In this document: one piece after another, positions 35,020-44,863 of the stretch
How the letters are laid out: every line of letters starts with the position of its first letter
How positions within the stretch are numbered: position 1 is the first letter of the stretch
Source of the DNA: Mycolicibacter sp. MU0083
GTDB lineage: Bacteria; Actinomycetota; Actinomycetes; Mycobacteriales; Mycobacteriaceae
DNA length: 64,000 bases
Direction of reading: 5' to 3'
Assembly: GCF_963378075.1 (NCBI RefSeq)
Contig: NZ_OY726394.1
Location: forward strand, 620,001-684,000
The notes under the pieces: model-generated
Told to the model about the DNA's origin: nothing
The model's database searches: none
The model's input: the letters and a program-made list of their open reading frames with translations, nothing else
Translations under genes and position numbers: made by a program

Positions 35020-35175
35020 GTGTGACTGATTGCCTTCCTGATGAAACCCGCTGCGTGACCGGACGTTATTCGGGGGTTTAGACACGCCGGTCAACTGTTG
35101 CAGCTTAGCGGTTCGGAGATGAATCGGTTGACGGGAAATGTAGCCCAGCCGGAACCCACGGCAGGCCGATCCCGG

Positions 35176-36039
35176 TTACTTCTGCAAGGTGTACTGGTGG
35201 ACGCTGGTGTTTCCGTTCACGAACAGCTCAACGCAGCCGTTCAGGTACTTGTCGAAGCGGTCGTAGGCCTCCTGCCCCTGCACCTCGATCGCCCGGTCCT
35301 TGTTGGCCGCCAGCATCGCGGCCCAGTCCTGCAGGGTGCGCGCGTAGTGCGGCCCGATCTCGTCGTCGCGGGTCACGGTGAAACCGGCCTGGGCGGCGTA
35401 CTGGCGGGGCAGCCACGCCGACGGCAACTGCCCGCCGGGGAAGATCTCCCGCATGATGAACAGGGTGAACTTGGCCAGGCTCATCGTCATCGGAATGCCC
35501 TTGGCCTGCGCCTCGTCCTGTCCGCTGACCGCGGTGATGGTGTGCAGCAGCATCCGGCCGTCGTCGGGCAGCGCGTTGTAGGTGATCTCGAAGAAGTCGG
35601 CCCAACGGTCCCGGCCGAAGTGCTCGAACGCGCCGATCGACACGATCCGGTCGACCTTGTCGGTGAACTCCTCCCAGCCCTGCAGCCGCACCTCGATGCT
35701 GCGGTTGGTCTCCACCTTCGCGAGCTTGTCGATGGCGTACTGACGCTGCTCACCACTGAGGGTCAGGCCGATGACGTTGACGTCGTACTTCTCCACCGCG
35801 CGCTGCATGCAGGCCCCCCAGCCGCAGCCGACGTCGAGCAGGGTCATGCCGGGCTCCAAGCCCAGTTTGCCGAGCGCCAGGTCGAACTTGGCGATCTGAG
35901 CCTCGTCGCAGGTGGTGTCCTTGCTGGGGTAGAACCCGCAGGTGTAGCCCATCGTCGGACCAAGAAACAGCTCGTAGAACTCGTTGGAGATGTCGTAGAT
36001 CGACTGCAGTTCTTCGTACTTCGGTTCCAGTTTGGGCAT
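35176..36039 (-). CDS. Mycolic acid methyltransferase, CmaA/MmaA/UmaA family
   Basis: 287 residues. CFA-synthase fold with YEELQSIYDISNEFYELFLG, SAM loop LLDVGCGWGACMQRAVEKYD, IVSIGAFEHFGRDRW, MREIFPGGQLPSAW and C-terminal GCVELFVNGNTSVHQYT. It differs from MmaA4 in the substrate loop (GYTCGFYPSKDTTCDEAQ instead of the usual CAYFE) and mixes MmaA1- and UmaA-like features, so the position it modifies is uncertain. It stands between mmaA4 and lipG where M. tuberculosis has three such genes (mmaA3, mmaA2, mmaA1). Confidence 0.85.
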   Translation of the reverse strand: MPKLEPKYEELQSIYDISNEFYELFLGPTMGYTCGFYPSKDTTCDEAQIAKFDLALGKLGLEPGMTLLDVGCGWGACMQRAVEKYDVNVIGLTLSGEQRQYAIDKLAKVETNRSIEVRLQGWEEFTDKVDRIVSIGAFEHFGRDRWADFFEITYNALPDDGRMLLHTITAVSGQDEAQAKGIPMTMSLAKFTLFIMREIFPGGQLPSAWLPRQYAAQAGFTVTRDDEIGPHYARTLQDWAAMLAANKDRAIEVQGQEAYDRFDKYLNGCVELFVNGNTSVHQYTLQK

Positions 36040-36156
36040 GGCGTTGATTCACTCGCGATCTGTTCTCAATGAGGGGAGGGCGTGCTCAGACTACCGTTGC
36101 TGGATCTGATATCAGAAACACGGTGTGGCGTGGGACACCTTCGCGTCCGCGGCGGG

Positions 36157-37062
36157 CTACCGGGCGACGGCAAATGTTGTGGTCAGCTCGCTGATCAGCG
36201 GATCCCAAAGTTCTTCGGGCAGGTCATGGCCCATGCCCTCGAACAACACCAGCCGGGCCCGATCGATGGCGTCGGCGACGGCCCGACCACCGGAGGGGCG
36301 CATCAATTTGTCGGCCAGGCCGTGGATGACCACGGTCGGGGCGGTGATCAGCCGGTCATAGGCGGCCAGGCTGCCGCTGGCCAGGATCGCGCCGAACTGC
36401 CGGGCGACGCCCCACGGGTAGTAGCTGCGCTCGTAGGCCTCGGTGATGTTGGCCCGCAGCCGGTCCTCCGGCGTGGGGTATCGGGGGCTGCCGATGATCC
36501 TGCTGGCCCGCATCGAGTTGTTGATGATCACCTCGGGCGGGGAGTCCGGCGACGGCCCGGTCAGCAGCGCCAGCAGTGCGCGCGGCGACGGCGGGGGCAG
36601 GAAACGCCGGTTGTTGCTGGAGAAGATCACCGCCAGCGAACGTGTCCGCGGTGCGAACCGTGCCGCGAACACCTGCGCGATCATGCCGCCCATCGAGGCA
36701 CCCACCACGTGCGTCTGCTCGATATCCAGGTGGTCCAGCAGGGCGGCGGCGTCGTCGGCCATGTCTTCCAGGGTGTAGACGCCCGGGCTGGGCTTGCCCA
36801 GCCAGAATCGTGCCATCCGGGGAATCAGTGCACCGCCGGCCTGGGCGCGGCCCAGCTTGCTGGACAGGCCGACGTCGCGGTTGTCGTAGCGGATCACCCG
36901 CAGGCCCTGCTCCACCAGCTTCTCGCAGAAGCCGGTGCGCCACAGCAGCAGCTGCGCGCCCAGGCCCATCACCAGCAGCACCGGAGGATCTGCGGGGTCA
37001 CCCATGTCCTCGTAGTAGATGTCGAGGTCTCCCGAGCGGGCGACACCGCTGCGCACGTCCAC
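36157..37062 (-). CDS. lipG: Alpha/beta hydrolase LipG
   Basis: 301 residues, GTG start. Nucleophile elbow VVGASMGGMIAQ (Ser near residue 110), oxyanion region LLVMGLGAQLLLW, Asp in VIHGLADKLMRPSGG and catalytic His in FEGMGHDLPEELW. Orthologue by sequence pattern and position of M. tuberculosis lipG (Rv0646c), a thioesterase/phospholipase-like enzyme. The gene starts two bases after the end of the UbiB-like gene, so they are co-transcribed. Confidence 0.9.
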   Translation of the reverse strand: MDVRSGVARSGDLDIYYEDMGDPADPPVLLVMGLGAQLLLWRTGFCEKLVEQGLRVIRYDNRDVGLSSKLGRAQAGGALIPRMARFWLGKPSPGVYTLEDMADDAAALLDHLDIEQTHVVGASMGGMIAQVFAARFAPRTRSLAVIFSSNNRRFLPPPSPRALLALLTGPSPDSPPEVIINNSMRASRIIGSPRYPTPEDRLRANITEAYERSYYPWGVARQFGAILASGSLAAYDRLITAPTVVIHGLADKLMRPSGGRAVADAIDRARLVLFEGMGHDLPEELWDPLISELTTTFAVAR

Positions 37063-37064
37063 GG

Positions 37065-38429
37065 CTAGGCCTCCGGCTCGTCGTTGTGATCGTTGTGCTC
37101 TTTGTGCTCACGGCTGACGTCGACCATGAAGTTGGCGAAGTAGCCGGTGAGCGCGGGATCGGACATCATCTGCCACTTCGGCGCCAGCAGCTTCATGTAG
37201 CGCTCCACGTACAGGAACTGCTTGCCGATCAGCACCAGCTCACGGGGGAGCTTGACGTCGTAGGCATCGGCCAGCGCCCCGAGCTGCTTGCCGATCTCGG
37301 CATAGGACATGTCGCCCAGCGACTTCATGGTCAGCGGGGTGGCGAACGCCTCCAAGTCCTTGGCGGCCTGCCCTTCCGGCTTGACCGTGCCCACCGCGCC
37401 CATCAACACCACGATCTTGCCGGCGGCGGCGTGGTCCTTCTTGACCAGCAGGGCGTAGACCAGCTCGCGCAGCAGCCAGCGGGTCCGCGGGTCGATCCGG
37501 CCCATGATCCCGAAGTCCAGGAACACCACCCGGCCCTGCTCGTCGACGAGCAGGTTGCCGGCGTGCAGGTCGCCGTGGAACAGGCCGTGCCGCAGCCCGC
37601 CCTCGAAGGTGGCGAACAACAGCGCCTTGACCAGTTCGGTGCCGTCGAATCCGGCCTTGCGGATGGCCGGCGCGTCGTCGATGCGCACCCCGGAGACCCG
37701 CTCCATGGTCAGCACCCGCTCGCTGGTGTAGTCCCAGTGCACGTCGGCGACCTTGATGTTGCGTCCCAGCGGGGAGGCGTGCAGGTGCGACACCCAGGTC
37801 TGCATCGACTGCGCCTCGATGCGGAAGTCCAACTCCTCGGCCAGGTTGTCGGCGAAGTCGGCGACCACGTCGCTCGCCGACAGCCGGCGGCCCAGCTTGG
37901 CCAGTTCGATCAACTGCGCGAACCGTTTGAGGATCTGCAGGTCGGCGGCGACCCGGCGGCGGATCCCCGGCCGCTGGATCTTGACGACGACCTCCTCGCC
38001 GCTGTGCAGCGTCGCGAAGTGCACCTGGGCGATCGAGGCCGACGCGATCGGGGTCTCGTCGAATTCGGCGAACAGCTCCTGCGGTTCGGCGCCGAGCTCC
38101 TCGATGAACAGTTGGTGCACCTCGTCGGCGTCGGCGGGGGGCACCGCGTCCAGCAGTCCGCGGAACTCCCGGGACAGCGGTTCGCCGAACGCGCCGGGAC
38201 TCGAGGCGATGATCTGGCCGAACTTGACGTAGGTGGGGCCCAGGTCGGCGAAGGTCTGCGGCAGTTCGCGGATCACCTTCTGCTGGATCTGGCCGGGCCC
38301 GAGCAGTCGGGTGAAGACCCGGGTGACGGCGCGGGTGAGCTGCCAACCGGTGGCGCCGATGCGTGCGGCTTCGACCGGCAACGGCACCCGGTCGAGCCGG
38401 GCCACCTGGCGGGGTGGGGTCGAACTCAT
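37065..38429 (-). CDS. ABC1/UbiB-family atypical kinase (Rv0647c-like)
   Basis: 454 residues. UbiB signatures: the KxGQ motif in PTYVKFGQIIASSPGAF near residue 65, alanine-rich loop ASASIAQVHFA, lysine in VVVKIQRPGI, HGDLHAGNLLV and metal-binding DFGIMGRI. Family members are unusual ATPases linked to quinone or lipid biology. ATG 38429 (MSSTPPRQVARLDRVPLP). First gene of a two-gene operon with lipG. Confidence 0.92.
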   Translation of the reverse strand: MSSTPPRQVARLDRVPLPVEAARIGATGWQLTRAVTRVFTRLLGPGQIQQKVIRELPQTFADLGPTYVKFGQIIASSPGAFGEPLSREFRGLLDAVPPADADEVHQLFIEELGAEPQELFAEFDETPIASASIAQVHFATLHSGEEVVVKIQRPGIRRRVAADLQILKRFAQLIELAKLGRRLSASDVVADFADNLAEELDFRIEAQSMQTWVSHLHASPLGRNIKVADVHWDYTSERVLTMERVSGVRIDDAPAIRKAGFDGTELVKALLFATFEGGLRHGLFHGDLHAGNLLVDEQGRVVFLDFGIMGRIDPRTRWLLRELVYALLVKKDHAAAGKIVVLMGAVGTVKPEGQAAKDLEAFATPLTMKSLGDMSYAEIGKQLGALADAYDVKLPRELVLIGKQFLYVERYMKLLAPKWQMMSDPALTGYFANFMVDVSREHKEHNDHNDEPEA

Positions 38430-38465
38430 GGCTGCAGTCTGCCAAATCGGTGCCAGAAGTTCGTC

Positions 38466-38525
38466 GCGAGTGTGCGCGGTTGTACGCCGGGGGCGGCGTG
38501 TCTCTGAGCAAACACGCCCGCTCGC
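38466..38525. repeat. Imperfect palindrome similar to the 34-kb element
   Basis: In the spacer between the divergent UbiB-like and mannosidase genes. GCGAGTGTGCGCGG faces ACACGCCCGCTCGC around the core TACGCCGGGGGCGGCGTGT (38483-38501). The core differs from that at 34072-34091 only in the loop. Probably members of one dispersed intergenic family. Confidence 0.45.
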
Positions 38526-38551
38526 CAGGGGAGGTTTGGGAGGTTGGTGAC

Positions 38552-41500
38552 ATGAACGGTGGCGCCATGCGAATCCTCGAGGCCGAATCGACCGAGAAGT
38601 TCGTCGGGCCCGCCGATGCGCCCGTGCAACTGGCCCGGGTGACCTACCGGGACGCGGCCGAACCGACCCCGATCCGCATCGACGGCGACGGGCTGGCCGG
38701 GGAGGTGCTCGCCGCACCGGGCAGCGGCACCGTCGAGGTCCCGGTGACCGTCGCCGACCCGGTCCCCGGTGCGCAGCGGGCCGCGCGGGTCAACGGCACC
38801 GACTTCACCTTCACCGTGGCCGAACCCGGCTGGACGATGTTCATGATCGGCCACTTCCATTACGACCCGGTCTGGTGGAACACCCAGGCCAACTACACCA
38901 GCGTGTGGACCGAGAACCCGCTCGGCGCGTGCCGGCAGACCAACGGCTTCAACCTGGTGCGCGACCACCTGGACTGGGCCCGCGAGCACCCCGAGTACAA
39001 ATTCGTCCTCGCCGAGGTCGACTACCTCAAGCCGTACTGGGACACCCATCCGGCCGATCGCGCCGAACTGCGCGCGCTGATGGCCCAGGGCCGGGTCGAG
39101 GTGATGGGCGGCAGCTACAACGAACCGCAGACCAACCTCACCGACGCCGAGACCACCATCCGCAACCTGGTGGCCGGGATCGGATTCCAGCGCGACATCA
39201 TGGGCGCCGATCCGGCGACGGCCTGGCAGCTCGACGTCTTCGGTCACGACCCGCAGTTCCCCGGGCTGGCCGCCGACGCCGGACTGTCCGCCAGCGCCTG
39301 GGCGCGGGGACCGTTCCACCAGTGGGGGCCGATGGCCGACGGCGGCGACCCCACGCGCATGCAGTTCGCCTCGGAGTTCGAATGGATCGCGCCGTCGGGC
39401 CGGGGCCTGCTGACCCACTACATGCCGGCGCACTACGCGGCGGGCTGGTGGATGGACGCCCGAGAAACGCTGGCCGACGCAGAAGACGACGTCTACCGGC
39501 TGTTCACCGACCTGAAGAAGGTCGCCGCCACCCGCAACGTGCTGCTGCCGGTGGGCACCGACTTCACCCCGCCGAACCGGTGGATCGTCGCGATCCACCG
39601 GGACTGGAACGCCCGCTACACCTGGCCGCGGTTCGTCTGCGCGGTGCCGAGTGAGTTCTTCGCCGCGGTGCGTGCCGAACTGGACCGGCGCGGCGCGACA
39701 CCGTCGCCGCAGACCCGCGACATGAACCCGATCTACACCGGCTGCCACGTCTCCTACGTCGACACCAAGCAGGCCAACCGGGCGGCCGAACAGGCGGTCC
39801 TGGGCGCCGAGCGGTTCGCGCTGTTCGCCGCCGCGCTCACCGGGGCGGCCTACCCGCAGGCCGCACTGGCCAAGGCGTGGACGCAACTGTCCTACGGCGC
39901 CCACCACGACGCCATCACCGGATCGGAGGCCGATCAGGTCTACCTGGATCTGCTGACCGGCTGGCGCGACGCCTGGCAGTTGGGCGCCGATGCCCGCGAC
40001 ACCGCGCTGACGGTGCTGTCGGGACTGGTGGGAGGCGACGCCGACGGGTCGCGCGCGGTGGTGTGGAACCCGGTGGCCCACGACCGCGCCGACGTCGTCA
40101 CGATGCGGCTGCGCACGCCGCTGCCGGGCGGGGTGCGGGTGGTGGCCGACGACGGCACCGCACTGCCCGCCCACGTCGAGCACGGCGGCCACACGGTCAG
40201 CTGGCCGGCCCGGGTACCCGCCCTGGGCTGGGCGAGCTACCGGCTGATCCCCACCGACGAGGCGTCGGGCTGGCAACCGATACCGGGCACCGTGATCGGC
40301 AACGAACACCATCGGTTGACCGCCGACCCGGCCCGCGGCGGCGGCATCACCTCGTGGCGGCACGACGGGCGGGAGATGATCGTCGACGGCGGCCTGGGCA
40401 ACCAGCTGGCCGTCTACGACGAATACCCCAAACACCCGCAGTCCGGCGAAGGGCCGTGGCATCTGGTGCCCAGCGGCAACCTGTTCACCTCCGAGGTCGC
40501 CACCGGCGTGACCGTGCAGGCCTACCGGGGTCCGCTGGGTGAGCGACTGGTGGTCTCCGGGCGGATCCGCGGCGTACTGGCCTACACCCAGACGCTGACG
40601 CTGTGGCACGGCGTGGACCGGGTGGACTGCTCCACCGTCATCGACGAGTTCACCGGAGCCGACCACCTGCTGCGGCTGCGCTGGCCGTGCCCGATACCCG
40701 GCGCCATGCCGGTGGCCGAGGTCGCCGACGCCGTGATCGGCCGCGGCTTCGCGTTGCTGCACGAGCCCAGCGGCCGATCGGTGGACACCGCGCAGCATCC
40801 GTGGACCCTCGACACCCCCGCGCACCGCTGGTTCGGCCTGTCCGCGACCGCGAGGATCGACGTCGGCGACGGTGTCCGGGCGATGTCGGTGGCCGAGGTG
40901 GTCGCCCCCGGCGGGCCGGCCGCGCCGCGCGAGTTGATGGTCGCGTTGGTGCGTGCCGGCGTGACCGCCACCTGCACGCACGACGACGGGCCCCGCTATG
41001 GCGACCTCACCGTCGACTCCAACCTGCCCGACACCCGCATCACCCTGGGCGGCCCCGAACGCAACGCCTTCACCCGCGCGGTGCTGGCGGCCGCGGATCC
41101 CGCCTATGCCGCCGAGCTGCAACGGCGGATCGACCGGGACGGCCACGCCCGACTGTGGGTGCCCGCGGAGCAACCGCTGACCCGGGTCTGGGTTCCCGGC
41201 GCGGACCTGACCGGGCCGCGCGCCCTGCCGGTGCTGGTGATCGCCGCCCGCGACGACGACGGACTGGCCGCCGCGATCGCCCGGCTCGTCGACGATTTGG
41301 CCGACGCGCAGATCACCGTGGACCAAGAGGCCCCCGCGGGCATGCAGCCGTTCGAAGCCCGCACCGTCGCGGTGCTCAACCGCGGCGTCCCCAGCTTCGC
41401 GGTGGATTCCGCGGGCACACTGCACACCGCGCTGCTGCGGTCCTGCACCAGCTGGCCTTCGGCGGCCTGGGAAGACCAGCCGCGCCGCACCGCGCCCGAC

Positions 41501-42748
41501 GGCAGCGCCTTCCAGCTGATGCACTGGACGCACACCTTCGACTACGCGCTGGTGGCCGGCGACGGCGACTGGCGCGCGACGGGCGTGCCGGCCCGCAGCG
41601 CCGAATTCGCCGACCCGCTGCGGGCCGTCCCGGTCACCGGCGGCGCCGGGCCGTTGCCGCCGCGCGGTTCGCTGCTGCGGGTCGACAGCGCCGGCGGGGT
41701 CGGGCTGGGGGCACTCAAGCCGACCGGTAACCCGTTGCTGAGCGGCAGTGCCGCCCCCGTCGATCCCACCACCGCGACGCTGCGGCTGGTGGAGACCGAC
41801 GGCGCCGACACCGCCGTCACCCTGCGCAGCGACCTGGGCCGGGTGCGCGTGACGGGCCGCGCCGACCTGCTCGAGCAGCCGGTGGCGCATCCGCAGCCGG
41901 GCCGGCTGCACGGCTACGAGGTCGCCACCGTCACCGCGCGGCTGGACATCGAGCCGGTGGTGCCCGGCGGCCCGGTAGCCGGGCTGGCCCCGGAAGCCGA
42001 GGCCGCCCAGCCGCTGTACGCCCGCTACTGGCTGCACAACCGCGGGCCCGCGCCGCTGGGCGGAATGCCGGTGACCCCGACACTGCAGCCGCATCGGGTC
42101 GACGCCACACCGGGCGAGTCGCTGAGCCTGCAGCTCGGGGTGGCCGGCTCGGCTGTCGACGCCGAACTGTGCGGCGAGGTGACGTGGCACTGCCCGCCCG
42201 GCTGGGCGGTGACGCCGGGGCGGCAGCCGGTGCGCCTGGCGGCCGGCGATCACTGGAGTGTTCCGGTGGCGGTGACGGTGCCCGCCGGCACCGCGCCGGG
42301 ACTGTATCCGCTGCGCGCCCGGCTCGACCTCACCGGCGACCTGCCGCCGTCCTGGCGCCAACCGGTCGAAGACGTCGCCGTGGTGCGCGTCGGCGACCCC
42401 GGTGACGACCGGCTGCTCTACCTCGACGACCCGTCGGCGGTCGAGGTGACCGCGGGCCGCTCGGCGCGGCTGACGGTCACCGTCGGCACCGACGCGCACG
42501 CCGACCTGGCGGTCGAGGCGCACCTGGTCAGCCCGTGGGGCACCTGGGAGTGGGCCGGGCCGCCGGCGGTGGGCGCGGTGGTGCCGGCCCGCGGCCGGGT
42601 CCCGGTGAGCTTCGAGATCGCCCCGCCGGTGTGGGCGCGGCCCGGCACCTGGTGGGCGTTGGTGCGGGTCGGTGGGGCCGGCGCGCTGGCCTATTCGACG
42701 GCGGTGCGCATGGCGGTGCGCGCGCCCGGCACGGAGGGGCTCGACTGA
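38552..42748 (+). CDS. Alpha-mannosidase, glycoside hydrolase family 38 (Rv0648-like)
   Basis: 1398 residues, longer than the roughly 1215 of M. tuberculosis Rv0648. Catalytic domain residues about 90-400: zinc ligands in GHFHYDPVWW, nucleophile Asp in AWQLDVFGHDPQFPG, and HHDAITGSEADQVY. Beta-sandwich C-terminal domains follow (IHRDWN... to QPEDV...) with a last NPCBM/immunoglobulin-like part (LTVTVGTDAHADLAVEAHLV). It has no signal peptide, so it is probably cytoplasmic, trimming mannose from glycans or methylmannose glucans. ATG 38552 has AGGTTGG nearby. It overlaps the ROK kinase by one base, suggesting the kinase phosphorylates the released sugar. Confidence 0.9.
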   Translation: MNGGAMRILEAESTEKFVGPADAPVQLARVTYRDAAEPTPIRIDGDGLAGEVLAAPGSGTVEVPVTVADPVPGAQRAARVNGTDFTFTVAEPGWTMFMIGHFHYDPVWWNTQANYTSVWTENPLGACRQTNGFNLVRDHLDWAREHPEYKFVLAEVDYLKPYWDTHPADRAELRALMAQGRVEVMGGSYNEPQTNLTDAETTIRNLVAGIGFQRDIMGADPATAWQLDVFGHDPQFPGLAADAGLSASAWARGPFHQWGPMADGGDPTRMQFASEFEWIAPSGRGLLTHYMPAHYAAGWWMDARETLADAEDDVYRLFTDLKKVAATRNVLLPVGTDFTPPNRWIVAIHRDWNARYTWPRFVCAVPSEFFAAVRAELDRRGATPSPQTRDMNPIYTGCHVSYVDTKQANRAAEQAVLGAERFALFAAALTGAAYPQAALAKAWTQLSYGAHHDAITGSEADQVYLDLLTGWRDAWQLGADARDTALTVLSGLVGGDADGSRAVVWNPVAHDRADVVTMRLRTPLPGGVRVVADDGTALPAHVEHGGHTVSWPARVPALGWASYRLIPTDEASGWQPIPGTVIGNEHHRLTADPARGGGITSWRHDGREMIVDGGLGNQLAVYDEYPKHPQSGEGPWHLVPSGNLFTSEVATGVTVQAYRGPLGERLVVSGRIRGVLAYTQTLTLWHGVDRVDCSTVIDEFTGADHLLRLRWPCPIPGAMPVAEVADAVIGRGFALLHEPSGRSVDTAQHPWTLDTPAHRWFGLSATARIDVGDGVRAMSVAEVVAPGGPAAPRELMVALVRAGVTATCTHDDGPRYGDLTVDSNLPDTRITLGGPERNAFTRAVLAAADPAYAAELQRRIDRDGHARLWVPAEQPLTRVWVPGADLTGPRALPVLVIAARDDDGLAAAIARLVDDLADAQITVDQEAPAGMQPFEARTVAVLNRGVPSFAVDSAGTLHTALLRSCTSWPSAAWEDQPRRTAPDGSAFQLMHWTHTFDYALVAGDGDWRATGVPARSAEFADPLRAVPVTGGAGPLPPRGSLLRVDSAGGVGLGALKPTGNPLLSGSAAPVDPTTATLRLVETDGADTAVTLRSDLGRVRVTGRADLLEQPVAHPQPGRLHGYEVATVTARLDIEPVVPGGPVAGLAPEAEAAQPLYARYWLHNRGPAPLGGMPVTPTLQPHRVDATPGESLSLQLGVAGSAVDAELCGEVTWHCPPGWAVTPGRQPVRLAAGDHWSVPVAVTVPAGTAPGLYPLRARLDLTGDLPPSWRQPVEDVAVVRVGDPGDDRLLYLDDPSAVEVTAGRSARLTVTVGTDAHADLAVEAHLVSPWGTWEWAGPPAVGAVVPARGRVPVSFEIAPPVWARPGTWWALVRVGGAGALAYSTAVRMAVRAPGTEGLD

Positions 42749-43662
42749 TGGCGGTCGTTCTCGCACTCGATGTCGGTGGCACCAAGATCGCCGCCGGTCT
42801 GGTCGACGCCGACGGCGCGCTGCGCCACGCCACCGCCAGGCCCACCCGGGGTGATCAAGACGCCGAGGTGGTGTGGGCGGTGGTGGCCGGGTTGATCGAC
42901 GAGGTGCTGGCGCGCGCCGACGGCCCGGTGGACGCCGTCGGGATCGGCTCGGCGGGGCCCGTCGACGTCGACGCCGGCACGGTCAGCCCGATCAACATCC
43001 CCGGCTGGCGCGGTTTCGCGCTGCGCGAGCGGGTGGCCGCCGCGGTGCCGGGGGTACCGGTCCGCCTCGGCGGCGACGGCGTCTGCATGGCACTCGGGGA
43101 ACACCGGTACGGAGCCGGGCGCGGCACGCGCGCCATGCTGGGCATGGTGGTCTCGACCGGGGTCGGCGGGGGACTGGTGTTCGACGGGGAGCCGTTGCAC
43201 GGCCGCACCGGCAACGCCGGCCACGTCGGGCACGTCGTCGTCGATCCCGACGGCCAGCGGTGCAAATGCGGTGGCCGCGGTTGTGTGGAGACCATCGCCT
43301 CCGGCCCGGCGATGGTGCGCTGGGCGCTGGCCAACGGCTGGGCGCCCGCCGGGGCGAACGCCGACGCCAAGCTGCTCGCCGAGGCCGCCGAAGCCGGCGA
43401 CCCGGTGGCGCTGCAGGCCTTTCGCCGGGGCACCGACGCACTGGCGGTGATGATCGCCTCGGTGGCCGCGGTCTGCGACCTGGAACGGGTGGTGATCGGC
43501 GGGGGAGTTGCGAAGTCCGGAGAGCTGCTGTTCGCCCCGCTGCGGTCCGCGCTGGCCGAACGTGCCCGGATCGACTTCCTAACCGGGCTGCGGGTGGAGC
43601 CCGCCGCGTTGGGTGGCGAGGCCGGCCTGGTGGGTGCCGCGGTGCTGGCCACCCTGGGCTGA
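42748..43662 (+). CDS. ROK-family sugar kinase (glucokinase-like, Rv0650)
   Basis: 304 residues. ROK family: phosphate loop ALDVGGTKIAAGLVD, catalytic Asp in RLGGDGVCMALGE, and the zinc motif GHVVVDPDGQRCKCGGRGCVE (C-x-C-G-x2-G-C). Phosphorylates glucose or a related sugar at O6. Start ATG shares its A with the mannosidase stop (TGATG). In M. tuberculosis fabD2 sits between these two genes; here nothing does. Confidence 0.92.
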   Translation: MAVVLALDVGGTKIAAGLVDADGALRHATARPTRGDQDAEVVWAVVAGLIDEVLARADGPVDAVGIGSAGPVDVDAGTVSPINIPGWRGFALRERVAAAVPGVPVRLGGDGVCMALGEHRYGAGRGTRAMLGMVVSTGVGGGLVFDGEPLHGRTGNAGHVGHVVVDPDGQRCKCGGRGCVETIASGPAMVRWALANGWAPAGANADAKLLAEAAEAGDPVALQAFRRGTDALAVMIASVAAVCDLERVVIGGGVAKSGELLFAPLRSALAERARIDFLTGLRVEPAALGGEAGLVGAAVLATLG

Positions 43663-43709
43663 GGCCGGTTAGTAGGTCGGTGTCGTCGGGCGACCGGGGA
43701 TGTCGATGT

Positions 43710-44801
43710 TCACTGCGCGGCCCCGAAGGTCCGGCCGGGTATCCAGCGCAGCGGGACGTCGAGGGCGTCGTACAGGCCGGGATCGGCATCGACGAGCCAA
43801 TCGAGGGCGCCGACGATGCGTCCCACGGCGGTGGCGTTGCCGCCCTCGGAGCGGTTGCCGTTCTCGGTGGCCTCGACGGTCACCTGCAACCGGGGGCTGC
43901 CTTCGATGATGACGCGGTGGGCGCCGTCGTCGCCGGCCGGCGGTTGCGGCCAGTCGGGCGCGCAGGACGGGTGAATGCGGGTGACGTGTTCGATGACGAT
44001 GCGCGGCTCACCGTCGACGATGCCCTGGACCTCGAATCGGACGGCGCCTTGGGTTCCCGCCTCGAAATCGCCCATCGCGGCGGTCGTGACGGTGGTGTCG
44101 AGGGCGCGGCGTTCGACGTGCTCGCGTACGTCGTCCAGTTCGACGCCCAGCGCGCGGGCGATCAGCCGGACCTGGCCTCCCCACACCATCGCGGGGACGG
44201 TCGCCATCAGCATCGGCGGCTGGTAATCCAGCGGATGTCCCATGCCGACCAGGTGGCGGACGGAGTCCGGCTGGTCGTAGGTCGTGTAATCGAAGATCTC
44301 TTGGCAGCGGATCCCGTCGACGCGGGCGACCAGTCCGCTGACGAGCAGCGGCAGGATGTCGTTGCCCCAGCCGGGGTCGATGCCGGAGACGAACAACGAC
44401 CCGCCGCCGTCGGCGATGGCCTGCTCGACCGGGGTGCGTATTTCGGGTGGGGCGCTGCGGTAGTCGTAGAGGGCGTAGAGCGACGGTGTGACGACGGCGG
44501 CGCCGGCGCGGATCGCGCGGCAGACGTCGGCCAGCGCGTCGTCGGGACGGATGTCGCCGGAGGCGGCATAGACGACAGCGCGGGGTCCCGCGGCGAGGGC
44601 GGCTTCGGCGTCGTCGGTCGCCGTCACTCCGACTGTGCGCCCGAGTCCGCCGAGGTCGCCGGCATCGCGGCCCACCTTGGCCGGGTCGTGGACGACGACG
44701 TGGGCGAGTTCGAGTGCGGGATGGGCGGCGACGGCGCGGATGGCCAGCCGTCCGACGTTCCCGGTACCCCAGACCAGGGTCGGAATAGTGGCGTTCATCA
44801 C
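43710..44801 (-). CDS. DapB-like NAD(P)-dependent reductase
   Basis: 363 residues. N-terminal Rossmann motif LVWGTGNVGRLAIRAVAAHP and a middle part DPGWGNDILPLLVSGL with C-terminal domain of the dihydrodipicolinate-reductase/2,4-diaminopentanoate-dehydrogenase type that is common in mycobacteria. The start codon region offers ATG 44801 or ATG 44798. Substrate not known; relatives act on amino acids or are uncharacterised. Not part of the ancestral block. Confidence 0.8.
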   Translation of the reverse strand: MMNATIPTLVWGTGNVGRLAIRAVAAHPALELAHVVVHDPAKVGRDAGDLGGLGRTVGVTATDDAEAALAAGPRAVVYAASGDIRPDDALADVCRAIRAGAAVVTPSLYALYDYRSAPPEIRTPVEQAIADGGGSLFVSGIDPGWGNDILPLLVSGLVARVDGIRCQEIFDYTTYDQPDSVRHLVGMGHPLDYQPPMLMATVPAMVWGGQVRLIARALGVELDDVREHVERRALDTTVTTAAMGDFEAGTQGAVRFEVQGIVDGEPRIVIEHVTRIHPSCAPDWPQPPAGDDGAHRVIIEGSPRLQVTVEATENGNRSEGGNATAVGRIVGALDWLVDADPGLYDALDVPLRWIPGRTFGAAQ

Positions 44802-44863
44802 AGCAGCCTAGCAAGCGATTGGTTGGCTCACGGGAGCTGAAGGGACCCGCCCGGGGTGTGCGG

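Noticed and set aside
38426..42766. 1446-codon frame opposite the alpha-mannosidase
   Set aside because: Low-complexity Arg/His/Gly/Gln composition and no start context; GH38 motifs are all on the plus strand.
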